64,000 nt of DNA from Aporrectodea caliginosa. Its lineage: Eukaryota > Annelida > Clitellata > Crassiclitellata > Lumbricidae. This document shows, one piece after another, positions 31,549 to 43,663 of the stretch. Below the pieces are notes generated by a model. That model searched no databases. It saw only the letters and a list, made by a program, of their open reading frames with translations, and was not told the DNA's origin. The translations under genes and the position numbers were made by a program. Positions within the stretch are counted from its first letter, which is position 1. Each line of letters begins with the position of its first letter. The DNA is taken from assembly GCA_020284085.1 (NCBI GenBank), contig JACEVL010000272.1, forward strand, positions 251,501 to 315,500, in the 5' to 3' direction.

Positions 31549-31776
31549 TTTTCTGGACACCCCTAACAGCCTTGCAATATTCTAGATTGAAACACGTGCA
31601 AATAACGAGCATTTTGCGATAGAAATGAAGACTAAAGTTAGGACCCTTTGGGGACCCCTAAATAGCATCCGAAAAAAATTTAAATTTTTCAACAAACATT
31701 GTCATCTAGAAAGGAAACGTTTTGGCTGGCGAGACCGACGATTTTCGACAAAACGTTTTTTCTGGGACACCCTAGC
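31549..31776 (+). repeat. dispersed repeat unit flanked by TTTTTCTGG-GACACCC
   Basis: A unit of about 211 bp bounded by direct copies of TTTTTCTGGGACACCC-like sequence at 31549 and 31759. The body matches 14046-14272. The structure suggests a monomer of a formerly tandem repeat or an element inserted in a related copy. Confidence 0.55.
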
Positions 31777-33303
31777 CTACTACCCTACTGTTTACATAGT
31801 CAAAGAGAGACTTGGTATAATTTGAATCAACGCCTAAGTTACTTAACAGACGAGTCATCCGATCTCAACGTTTGAGGCCTTCGAAAATAGCTAGGTCGCA
31901 GCGGTGTGCCCTACTGAGCACTCCACATCAACTATCATCGACGAAATAAAAAGCGATATAAAACTGACAGCCTCAATAAATAATAGTAACAGGAGAACCT
32001 TGTACACATTATCAGAGGTAAATTTGACTGTTGATCCGTGTTACGCATTTTCAATTAAACGGGGTTGGCTCGGACAATTTCCCTTTGCGCCGCACAATGT
32101 GAAATGTGCACTCTGTGAAGGCTCGCCTCTTAACGTCATATTAATTGTAGGCCTGCTTTATTGAGCTTGAGCCACTTTGAGCAAATGTTTTCTTCAGTCG
32201 CTTAGCGGCATCGAGTGATTACTACCGTTGAACTAAACAACCGAAACTATACTGTAGCGGCTCAAGTGAGCCTATAGAGTAAACCGTCATAATTTGTATC
32301 CAGTAGGCCTACAGCTACCCCGATGCGAATTAACGCTAGCTTTGCGTCGTTTTACCTAAATTCGGCGGTTCATGTGCTGAATATTATATGCGTGATTTAC
32401 AGCCCGGTAAGGGAGCCTGATATCCAAGTGAAACAAAGAAAAGTACACAGACCACAGTAAGAGTATATTTTATTGTCTTCAGATGTCAGATTACTAAGAT
32501 GTAGGCTAATCGGTCCTTATTCTCACTATTAGTTTAAATCAAAAATATTGATTCGGTTGAGTCAGTAGTAACAGGATATTGTATTTCGTAAGTAAAGAAA
32601 TCTATATTAACGCTGATTTTTTCGAATTTTTCTAGTGTTGTCAATTCACAACGTGTAGTTCAACAAATTGGTCTAAAGTAGAGACAAAATCAATCAAATA
32701 GGGCATTATAGTTCGCTCTCTGAAAAAAAATGGCAAACAAAACATTAGTTCAAAATAGCGCGTGCTTTTAATTACAAAATCGTTGAATTGCATAAGACAA
32801 CGATTATTACCATCACGAATGAATTTTTTTAATATTGTGAGTCGAACAATAATTAAACGTAAGGGGAAAGGGGAAGGTTCCTCCTTTTCTAGAGCAAAGT
32901 TACACCTCATACTGTGACGGGACATATACTTCAAGAAGACATCGTCTGTCCGATTTCAATGTATTCTTCTCGGTCACGCTTTACGAATTCGTTGGACAGC
33001 ATCTGGACTTTCGGATGCATTGAACTCAATACTGAAACTTAAATGTTCGGTTCTTGTTTCAAGATTCATTATCAACTGTGTTTCTTGGCTGTTGACATAC
33101 CTCCCAACATAAAAGAACACAGAAATATACATGCATACATACACACAGATGCACACACATACATACTTACAAAACACCCAAGCATACACTATATTCATTG
33201 ATTGATACGAATTACATTATTCTTAATGCTTTCGCCCTATATAGTGACGAACTATTATATAAATAGTTTAAATACATATATTATTAGAACTTATAATAAT
33301 TAC
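31777..33303. other. no recognisable gene; CATA microsatellite at about 33125-33190
   Basis: Only short open frames are present. A CATA/CACA-type simple repeat lies at about 33125-33190. A plausible but unsupported small open frame at 31904-32164 has no family resemblance. Confidence 0.35.
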
Positions 33304-33304
33304 T

Positions 33305-34580
33305 AGACGTCGTTACCCGGCTTCGCGCGGGTTATCTCTACCTTTATAAATAGTTCCCGCTTGATTTGCGTAGTTAACTTTGGCTGCCTTGGCTGGTGCT
33401 CACCAGGTACGCCCGTGTATTTGAATTTGCTCTATATATTATGGTTCCCGTTGGATTTGAAAATGTAAAATGTTAACCGTCGCTGTTTTCTTTAGCGACC
33501 GAATATTTATAGCCTGTACCCTGCTCATTTATCACTGAATTGATCGGATGAGTCCCAACCTTTCACCACCGCTCGACCTTTTGAATGGACGCCATTTAGT
33601 ATTCCCGTGCAAGGACCGTGCTAGCCCGAGATTTTAATTTCTGAAAATAAGCCAGCATCGGGAAGCGAACCGCGACCCGCCCGTTCTCTATAGGCCTAAT
33701 AGCAAAGAGGCACGTCAGACGTGACGTCATCTAGCTCTTACCAGGTTCCGCGACAACTCGTCGAACGACATTTCGTATAACAACACTTCGTCGACGACAA
33801 TTCGTCTAACGACATTTCGTCTACCAGTGTATCTGTAACCATTACGGCTAATCAACAGAGGCCGCTTTCTTATAGATTCGCTAAAACGTGCTATATATTC
33901 TCAGGAATCCAGCTTCTAATTACTGACAAGATTATTTTCATCAATCCAGCTTCTATTCAATGGAAACCTATTTTCACCCATGCATCCAGGTTGATTTCCA
34001 GCTTCTATTTACGGTAAAAATTATTTCGATCAATCCAGCTTCTATTTCAACACAGGAACGTTTTCATCAATCCCACTTCTATTTCGTGAAACAGTTTTTT
34101 TCATCAATCCAGCTTCCATTTGAAAGTGACAACATCAAATAACTTAGTAGACGAAATGTCATTCGACGAAATGTCGCTCGACAAAGTGTCGTAGACGAAA
34201 TGTCGTTCGACGAGTTGTCGTGACACCCTCTTACCAGCTATAATTATGACGTCTTTGGCTTGTCGGAGAAGTCCCGAAATGCCTTGCGAATGCTGCATTC
34301 AGAAGGCAGCGTGTCGTATGACGTTATGAGAAATTAGAAATTGCGGCGTAATTTTGAAATGGTAGTTCAGTTCGAAATTTAAAATGTCCGTATATCAGCG
34401 TTTAAAGTAAATTGCGAGCTGAAAATAGTCGCGTCTGCCAACAAATTCCCGTAACAATGTTTTGTAAAAAAAAATTCGATTCCCTTTCGGAGCCTATAGT
34501 GTACGGACAAACAAACAAACAAACATACAAACAAACATACAAACAAACGGAAGAACAAACTTTGAGAAATATAGTATAAG
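33305..34580 (+). mobile_element. retro-like repeat, copy A (nested MULE-like MITE inside)
   Basis: Starts GACGTCGTTACCCGGCTTCG and ends with a CAAACAAACATACAAAC tract, then CAAACTTTGAGAAATATAGTATAAG. Both ends match the insertion at 44235-44910 (minus orientation), whose precise ends are revealed by its target duplication. The start also resembles 63866-64000. Shared interior includes GAGCTGAAAATAGTCGCG and the CCCTTTCGGAGCC region. No protein is recognised. A simple-repeat 3' end and a long target duplication (at the 44235 copy) fit target-primed retrotransposition, but the class is not assigned. Confidence 0.65.
33744..34227. mobile_element. Mutator-like MITE with 9-bp target duplication
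   Basis: A 484-bp element bounded by CTCTTACCA on both sides (33735-33743 and 34228-34236). The termini are inverted complements over about 80 bp (outer GGTTCCGCGACAACTCG against GGTGTCACGACAACTCG, minus-strand right end). They are themselves built from repeated CGACATTTCGTC words. A 9-bp TSD and long TIRs are the hallmark of Mutator-like elements. The interior is a minisatellite of ATCCAGCTTCTATTT-type units, also found alone at 49905-50265. No transposase. Confidence 0.75.
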
Positions 34581-34675
34581 ATTATATTTATATTTGTATC
34601 ACTGTTGCAGTAAGCTTAGTTAATGATAAAATCAATAAGAAAAATAATTAAAATAATTATAAGTATTCTGCAATT

Positions 34676-34785
34676 ACAATTACAATTATAATTATTATAG
34701 TGATGACAATGAACAATAATAATTTGTATTATTAAATACTGTTACTATCATTATACATGATGATGATGACGGTGACATGAATGTG
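34676..34785 (+). repeat. AT/ATG-rich simple sequence upstream of gene 3
   Basis: Imperfect ATT/AAT and ATGATG tracts (TGATGATGATGACGGTGAC near 34758). It corresponds to the microsatellites upstream of the other cGLR copies and is probably within a 5'UTR intron whose acceptor is the ...TTTTGATGCAG at 34839. Confidence 0.5.
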
Positions 34786-34840
34786 ATCGTTGTTTCGACT
34801 CTCATTGTGGTGATAGTTTATTTTTGGTTTTGATGCAGCA

Positions 34841-37695
34841 ATGGAAGACAGCGTGTCGGCATTCATCGTTGGTACATGTCGAATGCTTCCAAGGTCCAAC
34901 ACTAACATTTTTCAATCGATACGTATTCAATCTAAACAGCCTTGTCAATATTACCAAATTTTATGTGGCAGCTCAGCTGAGTTCTATATTCAACCGCAAA
35001 ATGTGTGCATTGGAGACGTTGATTTCATGAAGGTGAGCTTATATAATCTAGCCTTTACAGATAAAATCCCAGTATTACCACATGATCTTCGTGATATTGC
35101 TGATACAACTGAGTGCTTCTTGATTGAACCATACATTGATTATCCAGTTTTTGTACGACTTCAACATCTTGGACAAATGAGGTATGACTGGAAACGCAAA
35201 ATCTTCGAATTTCGTCGTTATAACGTCCCAGAAATGTTCGAAACCACGAAAATGTTTCCGAGTGAAGCGTTTGTTAATGTTATAGAAAGTTTCAGAGCTG
35301 GTCCAGCAGTAAAGCTTGTAAGCGAAATGACTTTTTCAGCTGATATGGTTGAATCCATTTGGTGCCCACAGTGGCCAAATGAAGCCAAAGATTGGCCTTT
35401 GAGACGAAGAAATCACGGATGGCCGACGAATGCCATCATCGACGAGGTAGTACAGACTGGTTGTCATGTTGTATTTGCAAACCATCCTGCTTGCAGAAAT
35501 GATGTACACCAGTGTAGGCTGTCATTTTCAGTTGCAGAAGTCATTTTACTTCAGAGTTGGACTTCAGTTCAGCAGATTGTATACCATTTGCTGAGATTCT
35601 TTGCCAAAAAAGAACTGATCAGAAAAGATTGCCCAAAGGAAGACGAGGTTCTCTGCACCTTCCATTTTAAGACAATAATGTTGTGGTCCTGTGAAGAGAT
35701 GTCACCCGAATGGTGGAATTCTTCGTCTGTTATTAAAATATGCTGTAATTTATTACGTAAGCTCTCCGAATGGCTGAAGATACAATATTTTCCAAACTAT
35801 TTTGTTCCACGAGCAAATTTGTTTAACGATCAGGTTAAGCGGAAGATCGTTGACGAAACTACGAAAAGATTGCTTACATTTTGCGATTCCGACTTTCTAT
35901 GCCATTGGTTTGTGAAGCATTACATTCAACCAATAATATTCTTCTTCATGTTCCCAAAGCAAGTCAATTTTGTGAAGACCTAAGATGTGTTTCTGAGTGC
36001 ATGTTGCTCACATGTGAAGCCACGGAAGAATTTAAACGTAAATCCATTGAAATTTATTTTTTGTGTAGATACCCTTCTGACATTCAATATCTGTGTGATA
36101 GAGCACAACACAAAATAGGACTCTGCGAATACGGACTATCCGCTAATATCAAATATCATTTGAGACAATACTTTACGTTTTTTTTTAAAAGAACCGAGTT
36201 CTTACCTTCGACAGATATTGAGTCATGTTTTGAGCTCTATGCATTGATGCTGCTGATTTTGCATGCTGCCCATTTAATAGATTGTATGAAAAAACAGTAT
36301 AACAGCGAATGGTTTGTTGATGTAGTCAGTTATATTTCGACGAAGTCAAAGTTGTTAAAGTCCAAGCATCACAACTTTCCAAAACCATGGAAGACAGTTC
36401 TTGATAGAAGCCATTTATATGTTTTAAAAGCTCAAGATCTCATGGAAAATTTAACAGGATCAAGTGATGATCTAGAATTTAAACTCGTGTCTCAAATGTC
36501 AAAGAATATTCTCATGAAAGCATTAGAATGCGAGGAGTTTAAAGCTAACACTAATGCCAGTTCGACGTTTGCATACATGGCTGGTCTTCAATTTGCTGCA
36601 TCAGAATACGAAACTGCCATAGATCTATGCTTAAGAATCATCATGAATCAAACAACTGCGGAAGAGGAGAAAGAATCGTTGAATGCGGGCTGTCTCTTTT
36701 ATATAGGTGACGTTGTTAGAATCATTGGATTTTATCTGCTTTCCAGGCGAATTCAGGATAATTTTCAGTACAATAGGAGACTGCAACTTCTTGATCTGCG
36801 TCTTACGCCAGAGGTGTTTGCCCACTACTTAATAATTTCATCAAACGAAAAAAGACCAGAAGCTTGTCGACAGGACATACCTAATGTTTTGCAGTTGCAT
36901 TCACTTCCGTTGACATGTCCTTTGGATGTACTTTTAGCGACTATGACTAATCGGAAAACTTCAAGAATATCACAAAATTCAGGGAGTGTTTTACGAGCCT
37001 ATCAAGAAATTGATATATTAGAAGCACCCATGAAAGTTTCTTTTCTAAGTGATGGTGAATTAATTTGTTTGCTAAGGCAACACGCCTTAGAATATATGAC
37101 CTCATTTTACAACACCCTCTGGAAAGACTTCAACATTCGCTGCAATACAGTTGACTGTTACCGTGCTGCGTATCTATACAACTGTCGTAAATATCATGAA
37201 GTTCTGAATATGTGTGAAAAAATTATCGATGAGCCTGATCTAGGGAACGAACTGAAGGCATTTGCTTTTGCAAATGTTATGGTTTTGCCGCCGCTTGACT
37301 CTTATTTCGACATTGATATCCAATGTCTGCTTGGATTTCACACACTTTACTACTATTTATCGCCATTGAATGAAGATTTTGAGAGAATAGATAATGCTAA
37401 TTTGATTTTTCAGTACTGTTTTGCCAGAATGATTTTCACTGATAAGCGTACACTGCCTTATGTTCTGGATTGTACTTCCTCAGCGAAGTGTCAATATTTT
37501 CTTGGTAGACATTTCGTGGCAAGATATTTGAAAGTGAGATGTCTGATCGACTGTAAATATTCAAACTCAGAAATATTGTTTGAATTTAAGAAACTGAAAA
37601 GCAATCTTCCATTTGAACAATTCATACGTTGCTTTCTTCGACAAAAACTTCGACGATTTGAGAAAGGTATCAATGCGATACACAATGCTAGCTAA
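34841..37695 (+). CDS. Mab-21/cGAS-like receptor, subfamily A (gene 3), one frame break
   Basis: Start ATG at 34841 follows TTTTGATGCAG|CA, the same acceptor-like context as the gene at 52194-55088. NTase motifs are G43-S44 with E47, D59-V-D61 and D168 in SADMVESIWCPQWP. The Mab-21 lobe is complete (HGWPTNAI, GCHVVFANHPAC, CRLSFSVAEVILLQSW, LCTFHFKTIMLWSCEE). The frame stops at 35983, but a second frame carries the family sequence on (VPKASQFCEDLRCVSECMLL) to 37695, including LQFAASEYETAIDLC, DCYRAAYLYNCRKYHEVLNMCE and CQYFLGRHFVARYLKVRC. The break lies in about 35930-35955 (a TTCTTCTTC run) and equals a one-base loss. The combined product would be about 951 residues. It is a recent pseudogene, a null allele or an assembly error. 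No canonical -1 slippery heptamer is visible. ATTAAA near 37727 may be the poly(A) signal. Confidence 0.85.
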
Positions 37696-38640
37696 AATAA
37701 TTCCTAATTATTCTGATTAATTATTAAATTCTTCAATGCCTATGTATAATGCACAGGGCACCAAACTATAAATGTGCTCAAGAACGACATAACATTGATA
37801 TCTGCAGAAGAGCCATTTTAAGCGTCACTGCTTTGATTAAAAAATCAATAACGTTCAGTAAATGGTGCACCAATTTCTATTTAGAAGTGCTGTTTCCAAG
37901 TGACTGATATTTAAATTTTACAAGATCCATCTAACAGTGACTGTTTGTGTGTCGTTGAATATTTTGAAATTCGTTGAATTATAGAAAAAAACGTTGAACT
38001 TTCTATTTCACCCACTGACAGTAATATACACAATTTTGTTTCATGAAGGCGAGCAATGTCAGGAAAAGGACGCGCATTAAATGCCATGAACACCCTATTT
38101 GCATGTACAGCTGCGTGGACATAGCAGAAATAAACAGAAATAGACCGATAGGTCTGGCATAAGCTTTAGCTATTATTCTTTTGTAGAGCTTTCATTGTTT
38201 CCATCGTTGAATGTAAGGTGATTTTGTTCAATAAGTAGTGTAGGCCTATATAATAAAAAAGTAACAGTTTCTACTTCGTTACTCAGCATCGACTTCCTGT
38301 AGACCCATTTTAATATTACCAATAATACACTCTGTGCCAGTTAGAAAAATCCAGGGAAATTATTTAGACAGACTGAGCAATTAAAAATGATTTATTCCCT
38401 GCAAAGTAGTAATGGTCCATTATTAAGACCTGTCCTGTCAATTAACCAGAGGGAGATATAGGCCTTTTGGCAGCTATTTAAGTGCTTAATGTGTTTTTAG
38501 CAAAGGGAAAGGTAATACTGTCATTCGAGTATAAATTTGACAGTCGTAGGCTGTACAATTGTACATCTATCATGGAGTTACTAATAGTGTAACAGGTCAT
38601 GATCCCGAAGCCGAGAACTTAATTATCCAGGATGCAATAG
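37696..38640 (+). repeat. gene 3 3' flank, duplicated at 3280-5345
   Basis: Non-coding flank that matches, in inverted orientation, the flank of the pseudogene at 5346-5763 over about 1 kb (landmarks under 3280-5345). Confidence 0.7.
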
Positions 38641-39590
38641 GAAGGCCAGTTTATTTTGCCTCCTAGTCCGACAAGTCTGTATGAAAAAAATATCGATATT
38701 ATCAAGCCACTTGTGACTTATATTTTTCAGTGCATTGTCTTGCTTACTGATCAAATTAATGGCTGTTCTCAGCCACAGTTAACATCGTGTAAGTTACGCG
38801 TAGAGCAACTCTGATGAGTTCTCTCAAAATGGCCCTACATAAATTTATAAATACAATCACAATCATGTGTAGGCCTAGAGTGACTCATAAAAACACTTGT
38901 GGAACAAAAATAATTAGAGAAGCCTCCCTTAATTATAGTAGGCCGAACTTAGGAATTCTTGCCTTATTTCAATTTCTGACTAACTCTATATCCTGGGCAT
39001 TCAAATTCTCGGACACAGTCTTATTCAAAACTGTATGATGATAGAAAAGAAAGGAGGCCTATGTAGTGTGTGGCCTCCTGCATGCAGCACATTAATAGGA
39101 AGGATTGCTTCGGGTTTTCAAATTAGGCGAACCAGATTTCTGTCTTCAACCTTGTCGCAGAAGTGCACAATTTTACTTCCATTTACACTGCTAGCTATTA
39201 TGCAGTAAAGAAAGACATTATTTATTTCAGTTCGGAAAGATGGCATTTTCACAAAAATGACATTTATGGAATGAAATTTAAAAAACCTTTAATTTACAGG
39301 ATGGAGCGAACAACAAAATGCCTTTAAAAATCTTTTTCTCACTGTCTAGAAACGAAGTCTAGACAGTTAAAACTACGCATTTGTACTTTTTCCTTTAAAT
39401 ATTATGTTAAACTATTCATACTTTTAACAATTACGTCACAGTTGAGAATAAATATTACAATTCAACAGGCGTATTAGCAATATACAAGAAAGTAAGAATT
39501 AATTGTTTATGCATGGCCTATGACTACGTGCATAATTTTTACTTGCAGGAGTGTAACCCAAACTAATAAAGATTGTTGCATTCCAGTGTC
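38641..39590. other. no recognisable feature
   Basis: AT-rich unassigned sequence. A short inverted pair GTCTAGA-ACGAAGTCTAGAC occurs at about 39345-39368. Confidence 0.35.
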
Positions 39591-39594
39591 TCGT

Positions 39595-41414
39595 CAATGA
39601 CAGCTGCGTTGCTTCCTTTATTGGCCCTACAGACCCCTATCTCGAGTCTCACCGTCACATCGACATCCACTTTCATCTACCATGCACTACACAGCTTCTG
39701 CCTGAACTCTCTACGATCACTACTGAGGAGGTCCTCGAACTATTTCTCAAACTGAAGTATAAACCATCACCAATTGACTATCTAAAATCCTCAAATCGTG
39801 TCCTGATCTATTTGCTCAGCTTATTGCTCATCTTGCAAACCTCTCATTTCAATCTGGCCGCATTCTGACAAAATTCAAATCTGCCCAAGTCACCCCATCG
39901 ATAAAAAAAGAACAGCCTTCATCAATCCGACCTGTCAAAACTCAGACCCATTTCAAATCTCAACATTCTCTCCAAGATCCTAGAAAAACTCGCACCTGCC
40001 AGACTATCACCACACATTACTAGTCCCCACACATCACAAGCTCTCTTATTTAAACCCGTTCCAATCTGGTTTCAGACCTAGCCACTCCACCGAGACTACC
40101 CTTCTTAAAGTCGCAAATGACATACTGTCTAATGCTGATGCTGCCTTGGTTCTTTTCATTTCTCTATGTTCATCTCACCAGTTAGCTTCCTTATCCAATC
40201 TTTCGTGGTCCAACACCATCAATATGCTGACACAGCTCTGCACCTCCCTTGCCTCCCTAGAAATTCCATTTGCGACAATAATAATCACTCGCTGTGCAGA
40301 CACTACGGAGGCTGTCAACCGTTGGTTCCTGGGAAACGGTCTCCTCCTATATTCATCTTAAACTGAAGCCACAATCTTTGGAACCATAATCACACATTGC
40401 CAAGAATCAGACTATCACCACACATTACAAGTCCCCACACATCACAAGCTCTCTTATTTAAACCCGTTCCAATCTGGTTTCAGACCTGCCGTCCTGTTTC
40501 CACCGAAGTCCAGCATCTGCGGTCCGTCTCAGTGAGCTGCATCAGTGACATTGCTGACTGGATGAAATGCAATCGATTGCAGCTGAATTCATCCAAGTCA
40601 GAATTCATCTGGTGTTCGTCCTCACGCAGAGTGGAAAGACTAGATCGCAGTCCTTTCGTCATTGGTGCGGATGCTGTCGAGCCGAAGAACGAGGTCGGCG
40701 ATCTCGGTCTTATCCTCGACATCGACCTATCAATGACCACACACATCACAGGACTTGTGAGGACCAGTTTCGGCATCCTAAGACAGCTGAGGTCTGTGCC
40801 TCGGTCCCTCACGCAGGATGCGACTCGCCACCTCGTACAAAGTCTAATCCTGAGCCGAATCGATTACTGCAATGTCGCCTTTGCCGGCTTGCCACAGCGC
40901 AGTATCACTCGGCTTCAGGCGGTCATCAACGCTGCTGCTCGTCTGGTATTGCGACTTATAAAGTTCGACCACATTTCAACCGCGATACAAGACGAGCTTC
41001 AGTGGCTGAGAGTAGGCGAGCGCATCAAGTTCAAACTCTGCATCCTGGTTCATAAATGTATGAACAACTGCGCACCAGGCTACCTGGCAGACAAGATCAG
41101 GCCCCTTTCGGACGATGTCAATAGGTCGCGGCTGCGATCATCAAAGTCCGCTGATGTTTTCGTGCCAGCCACTAAAACCAAAGCGGGTGATCGAGCCTTT
41201 CGGGTCGCTGGTCCACGTGCCTGGAACAGTCTTCCTGCACCCATTCAGGAAACCAAAAGTCTATCGCTTTTCAAAAACAGCTAAAAATGCATTTATTACT
41301 TAATCACGAGCACTAACATTTGCGCTGACAGTAGACAGTTTTGTTATGCGTTCTAGAAGTAGCTTGCTACCAACGACGCTATATAAATGGTCGTAATTAC
41401 AATTACAATTACAA
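39595..41414 (+). mobile_element. CR1/L2-like LINE, decayed RT with tandem 3' tail
   Basis: An upstream part at 39690-40085 (TEEVLELFLKLKYKPSPIDY, LRPISNLNILSKILEKLAPARL) is the RT finger region. A deletion removes the palm. From 40480 to 41284 one frame reads DIADWMKCNRLQLNSSKSEF, VGDLGLILDIDLSMTTHI, LSRIDYCNVAFAGLPQRS, AARLVLRLIKFDHIS and GPRAWNSLPAPIQETKSLSL, the RT C-terminus. The end is GACGCTATATAAATGGTCG and then an (AATTAC)n tail (41394-41414). An 80-bp direct repeat (40000-40079 and 40408-40487) lies inside. Inactive. Confidence 0.85.
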
Positions 41415-41429
41415 CCTCTCCAACCCACA

Positions 41430-41660
41430 TTCTCGAACACCACAGCCATTAACTTGTCATTCGTTGTAAAAATTCTCGGTGTAAAACTCGACTCAACAAT
41501 GTCAATGGACTCCCAAACTGCTGAAATCGTCTGCTCCGCCAATTCCACACACTCGTGCTTCTTCATTACCCTAGGGCCTAGGCTCTGCCCAATCTGGCCC
41601 CTCCCCTCCACCACTCCAGTGGTGGAGGCTGGGGTGGTGGAGGGCAGAGTGACCTTTTTT
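41430..41660 (+). mobile_element. L2-like LINE fragment
   Basis: Reads VVKILGVKLDSTMSMDSQTAE, the 'vk.LGV.lDs.lsf..Hi' segment of L2-type RTs, and then degenerates. It abuts the tail of the preceding LINE. Confidence 0.55.
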
Positions 41661-41664
41661 CACA

Positions 41665-42620
41665 AGAGGTAATCGCAGATACGTGGTGTAATTGACTTAA
41701 ATTTTCATAGCTTCGGCATTTGAGAGTGGGTGGCCAGTCCTCTTCTTTAGCATCTGATTTCCCATCGATAGTGTACAGTCAATGTACTCATTTACAAATG
41801 ATTTGCATAGAGGTGCAGATGGGGAGAGATATCGAAACATATTTCAGCCCTGGATAACCACAAAACAACCTAATAGGAACATAAATGGGTTAACACTTTA
41901 ACGACGAGAGTGTTCTAAAAGCGAATGGGAAACTAATGCAGCGAGTCATTAACGAGTGAAGTTAAATTAATCTTATAATATCTAGTCAATGGATTACAGC
42001 AGCCATTAAAATCGATCATCCAAATTAGTCTGTGTAGTTTCAACAGTTGTACACCCGTCGCTTGGAAGGATGCTTGATGTTGATTGTAGTACACTGGCCG
42101 TTATAGTGCGGTCGACATAATCTAATCTGGTTCATTGGTGGAAGGGTGTCACGCAATACAACATTACGTCATTTGGCAAATATATAGGTCTTTTTTGCAT
42201 TATGTAAATGACCTCACTCTGGGTCATTGCATTGGTATTTTCAAAAAGTTATCGTGTCTTTCGAAATGTGGATTGGTGTTTGCGATTATTGCAACCTCGA
42301 CACCAAACTTATGAAGAAGAGCATGAATTGGTGTTATCAGGGCAACTGGCGTACTTTATAATCATTCTTTCATGCTCGCCTGTATAATAGTCATCTTCCC
42401 CAGTTGTAATTCTTCATTTTGACTTTACGACGATTGGGAAGCTATTATTGTCTTTAACGTGCAGCATGTCACCATTCGATTGCTGTTTTTAGTCCAAAGG
42501 TTTCCATTCAACTATGGCGACATTTATGCATTATAGGTAAACGTTATAGTGCGAGTAATCCTCATATTACATTAGCTTCGTCATTAGAAAGTACCCATAT
42601 GTTTGCCATAGGATCCATCT
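41665..42620 (+). repeat. dispersed repeat shared with 42985-43340
   Basis: Shared blocks are AG-TAATCG-AGATA-GTGGTGT, CATAGC-TCGG-AT-TGAG with GTGGCCA-TCCTCTTC (41700 against 43020), and CC-ATTCGATT-CTGTTTTT with GGTTTCCATTC-ACT (42475 against 43268). It is diverged, and the second copy is internally deleted. No protein. Confidence 0.5.
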
Positions 42621-42712
42621 GATTGACCCCGCCGATCGATTTTGCTCCTCCAAGCGCCTGTGAATATGCATAGCTTTTGGGCGCTGTAGAAATCCCGAGA
42701 TTACGATTATTA

Positions 42713-42785
42713 GTAACTCAATCAATCTCATTCAATCAATTGGAATTTATACAGCACCCGTTCAGGATCTGTGCTTAATGTTCAA
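42713..42785 (-). repeat. LINE 3'-end fragment, (ATTC/AATC)n tail
   Basis: CAATCAATCTCATTCAATCAATTGGAATTTATACAGCACCCG resembles the other reversed LINE ends listed at 25763-25850. Confidence 0.45.
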
Positions 42786-42984
42786 TGTTCATCGGTGACG
42801 TCCTTTCGCATTTCATATTTAATTTCTTTTTCTCACGCATCACTGAATTTAGTAATATTATTATAATAAAAGTAGTAAAAATTACTTATTTCTCGCAGCA
42901 TGTCTTCCAATTTCGTGGGTCTTGCGAACCTAGACTTAGGTACCAGAACAGGAGAAGAAGAAGAGCTGTTCCTTGAGCTATCGC

Positions 42985-43340
42985 CAGAGGTAGTCATAGA
43001 TAAGTGGTGTTGGTTACGTCAAGTTCCATAGCCTCGGTATCTGAGCGCGAGTGGCCAATCCTCTTCTTCATTGTCCAAACGACAATGTGCGGTCAGTGTA
43101 CTGAACTACCTGTATAGCTAAGATGCCTAGAGGCGTAGATGAGGCAGAAATCATTTCTTTTTATTCTGTAAATGACTCTGTAAATGCAGTCATATATCCC
43201 AGTCGTTATTCGTCATTCTGACGACTTTATAACAGCTGGGAAGCTATTTCTTAACGAACAGCATATCTCCATTCGATTATTGTTTTTCCAGGGTTTCCAT
43301 TCCACTGTGATGTCAGATTACATTAGTGTCGTCATTTAAA
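42985..43340 (+). repeat. second copy of the 41665-42620 repeat
   Basis: Shorter copy of the same repeat (shared blocks under 41665-42620). No gene from here to about 43660 beyond the 3' flank of the pseudogene at 43664. Confidence 0.5.
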
Positions 43341-43663
43341 AAAACTCCCTAGGTTAAACTCCGCAACTGATGTTCGGGAGAGGTACATGCCCCAAGATGA
43401 CGGACAGCCCTCGAGACACCTTAGAAGCTGTTGGGTTCTCATTTTAAACTTGAAGATCCTACCAGTTGAGACTCGTATTCCCAAAGTGACAGGTAAAATT
43501 GCACTTTTTCCACCAGGAATCGCCACAGTACGACAGTGTTACTTTAATCGTAGTCACGTGACAATAATTTAGATGTAAGTCAGTTCTATTTAGCATCACG
43601 TAAAAGGAAAAGCAAAATTCAGACCGAAACTAATTTGGTCATTGATACGCTTAAACTCTTTAA

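Noticed and set aside
35881..35985. Programmed -1 ribosomal frameshift in gene 3
   Set aside because: No X-XXY-YYZ slippery heptamer lies in the overlap in the right phase, and the other subfamily A genes read through in one frame. A simple one-base loss is more likely.
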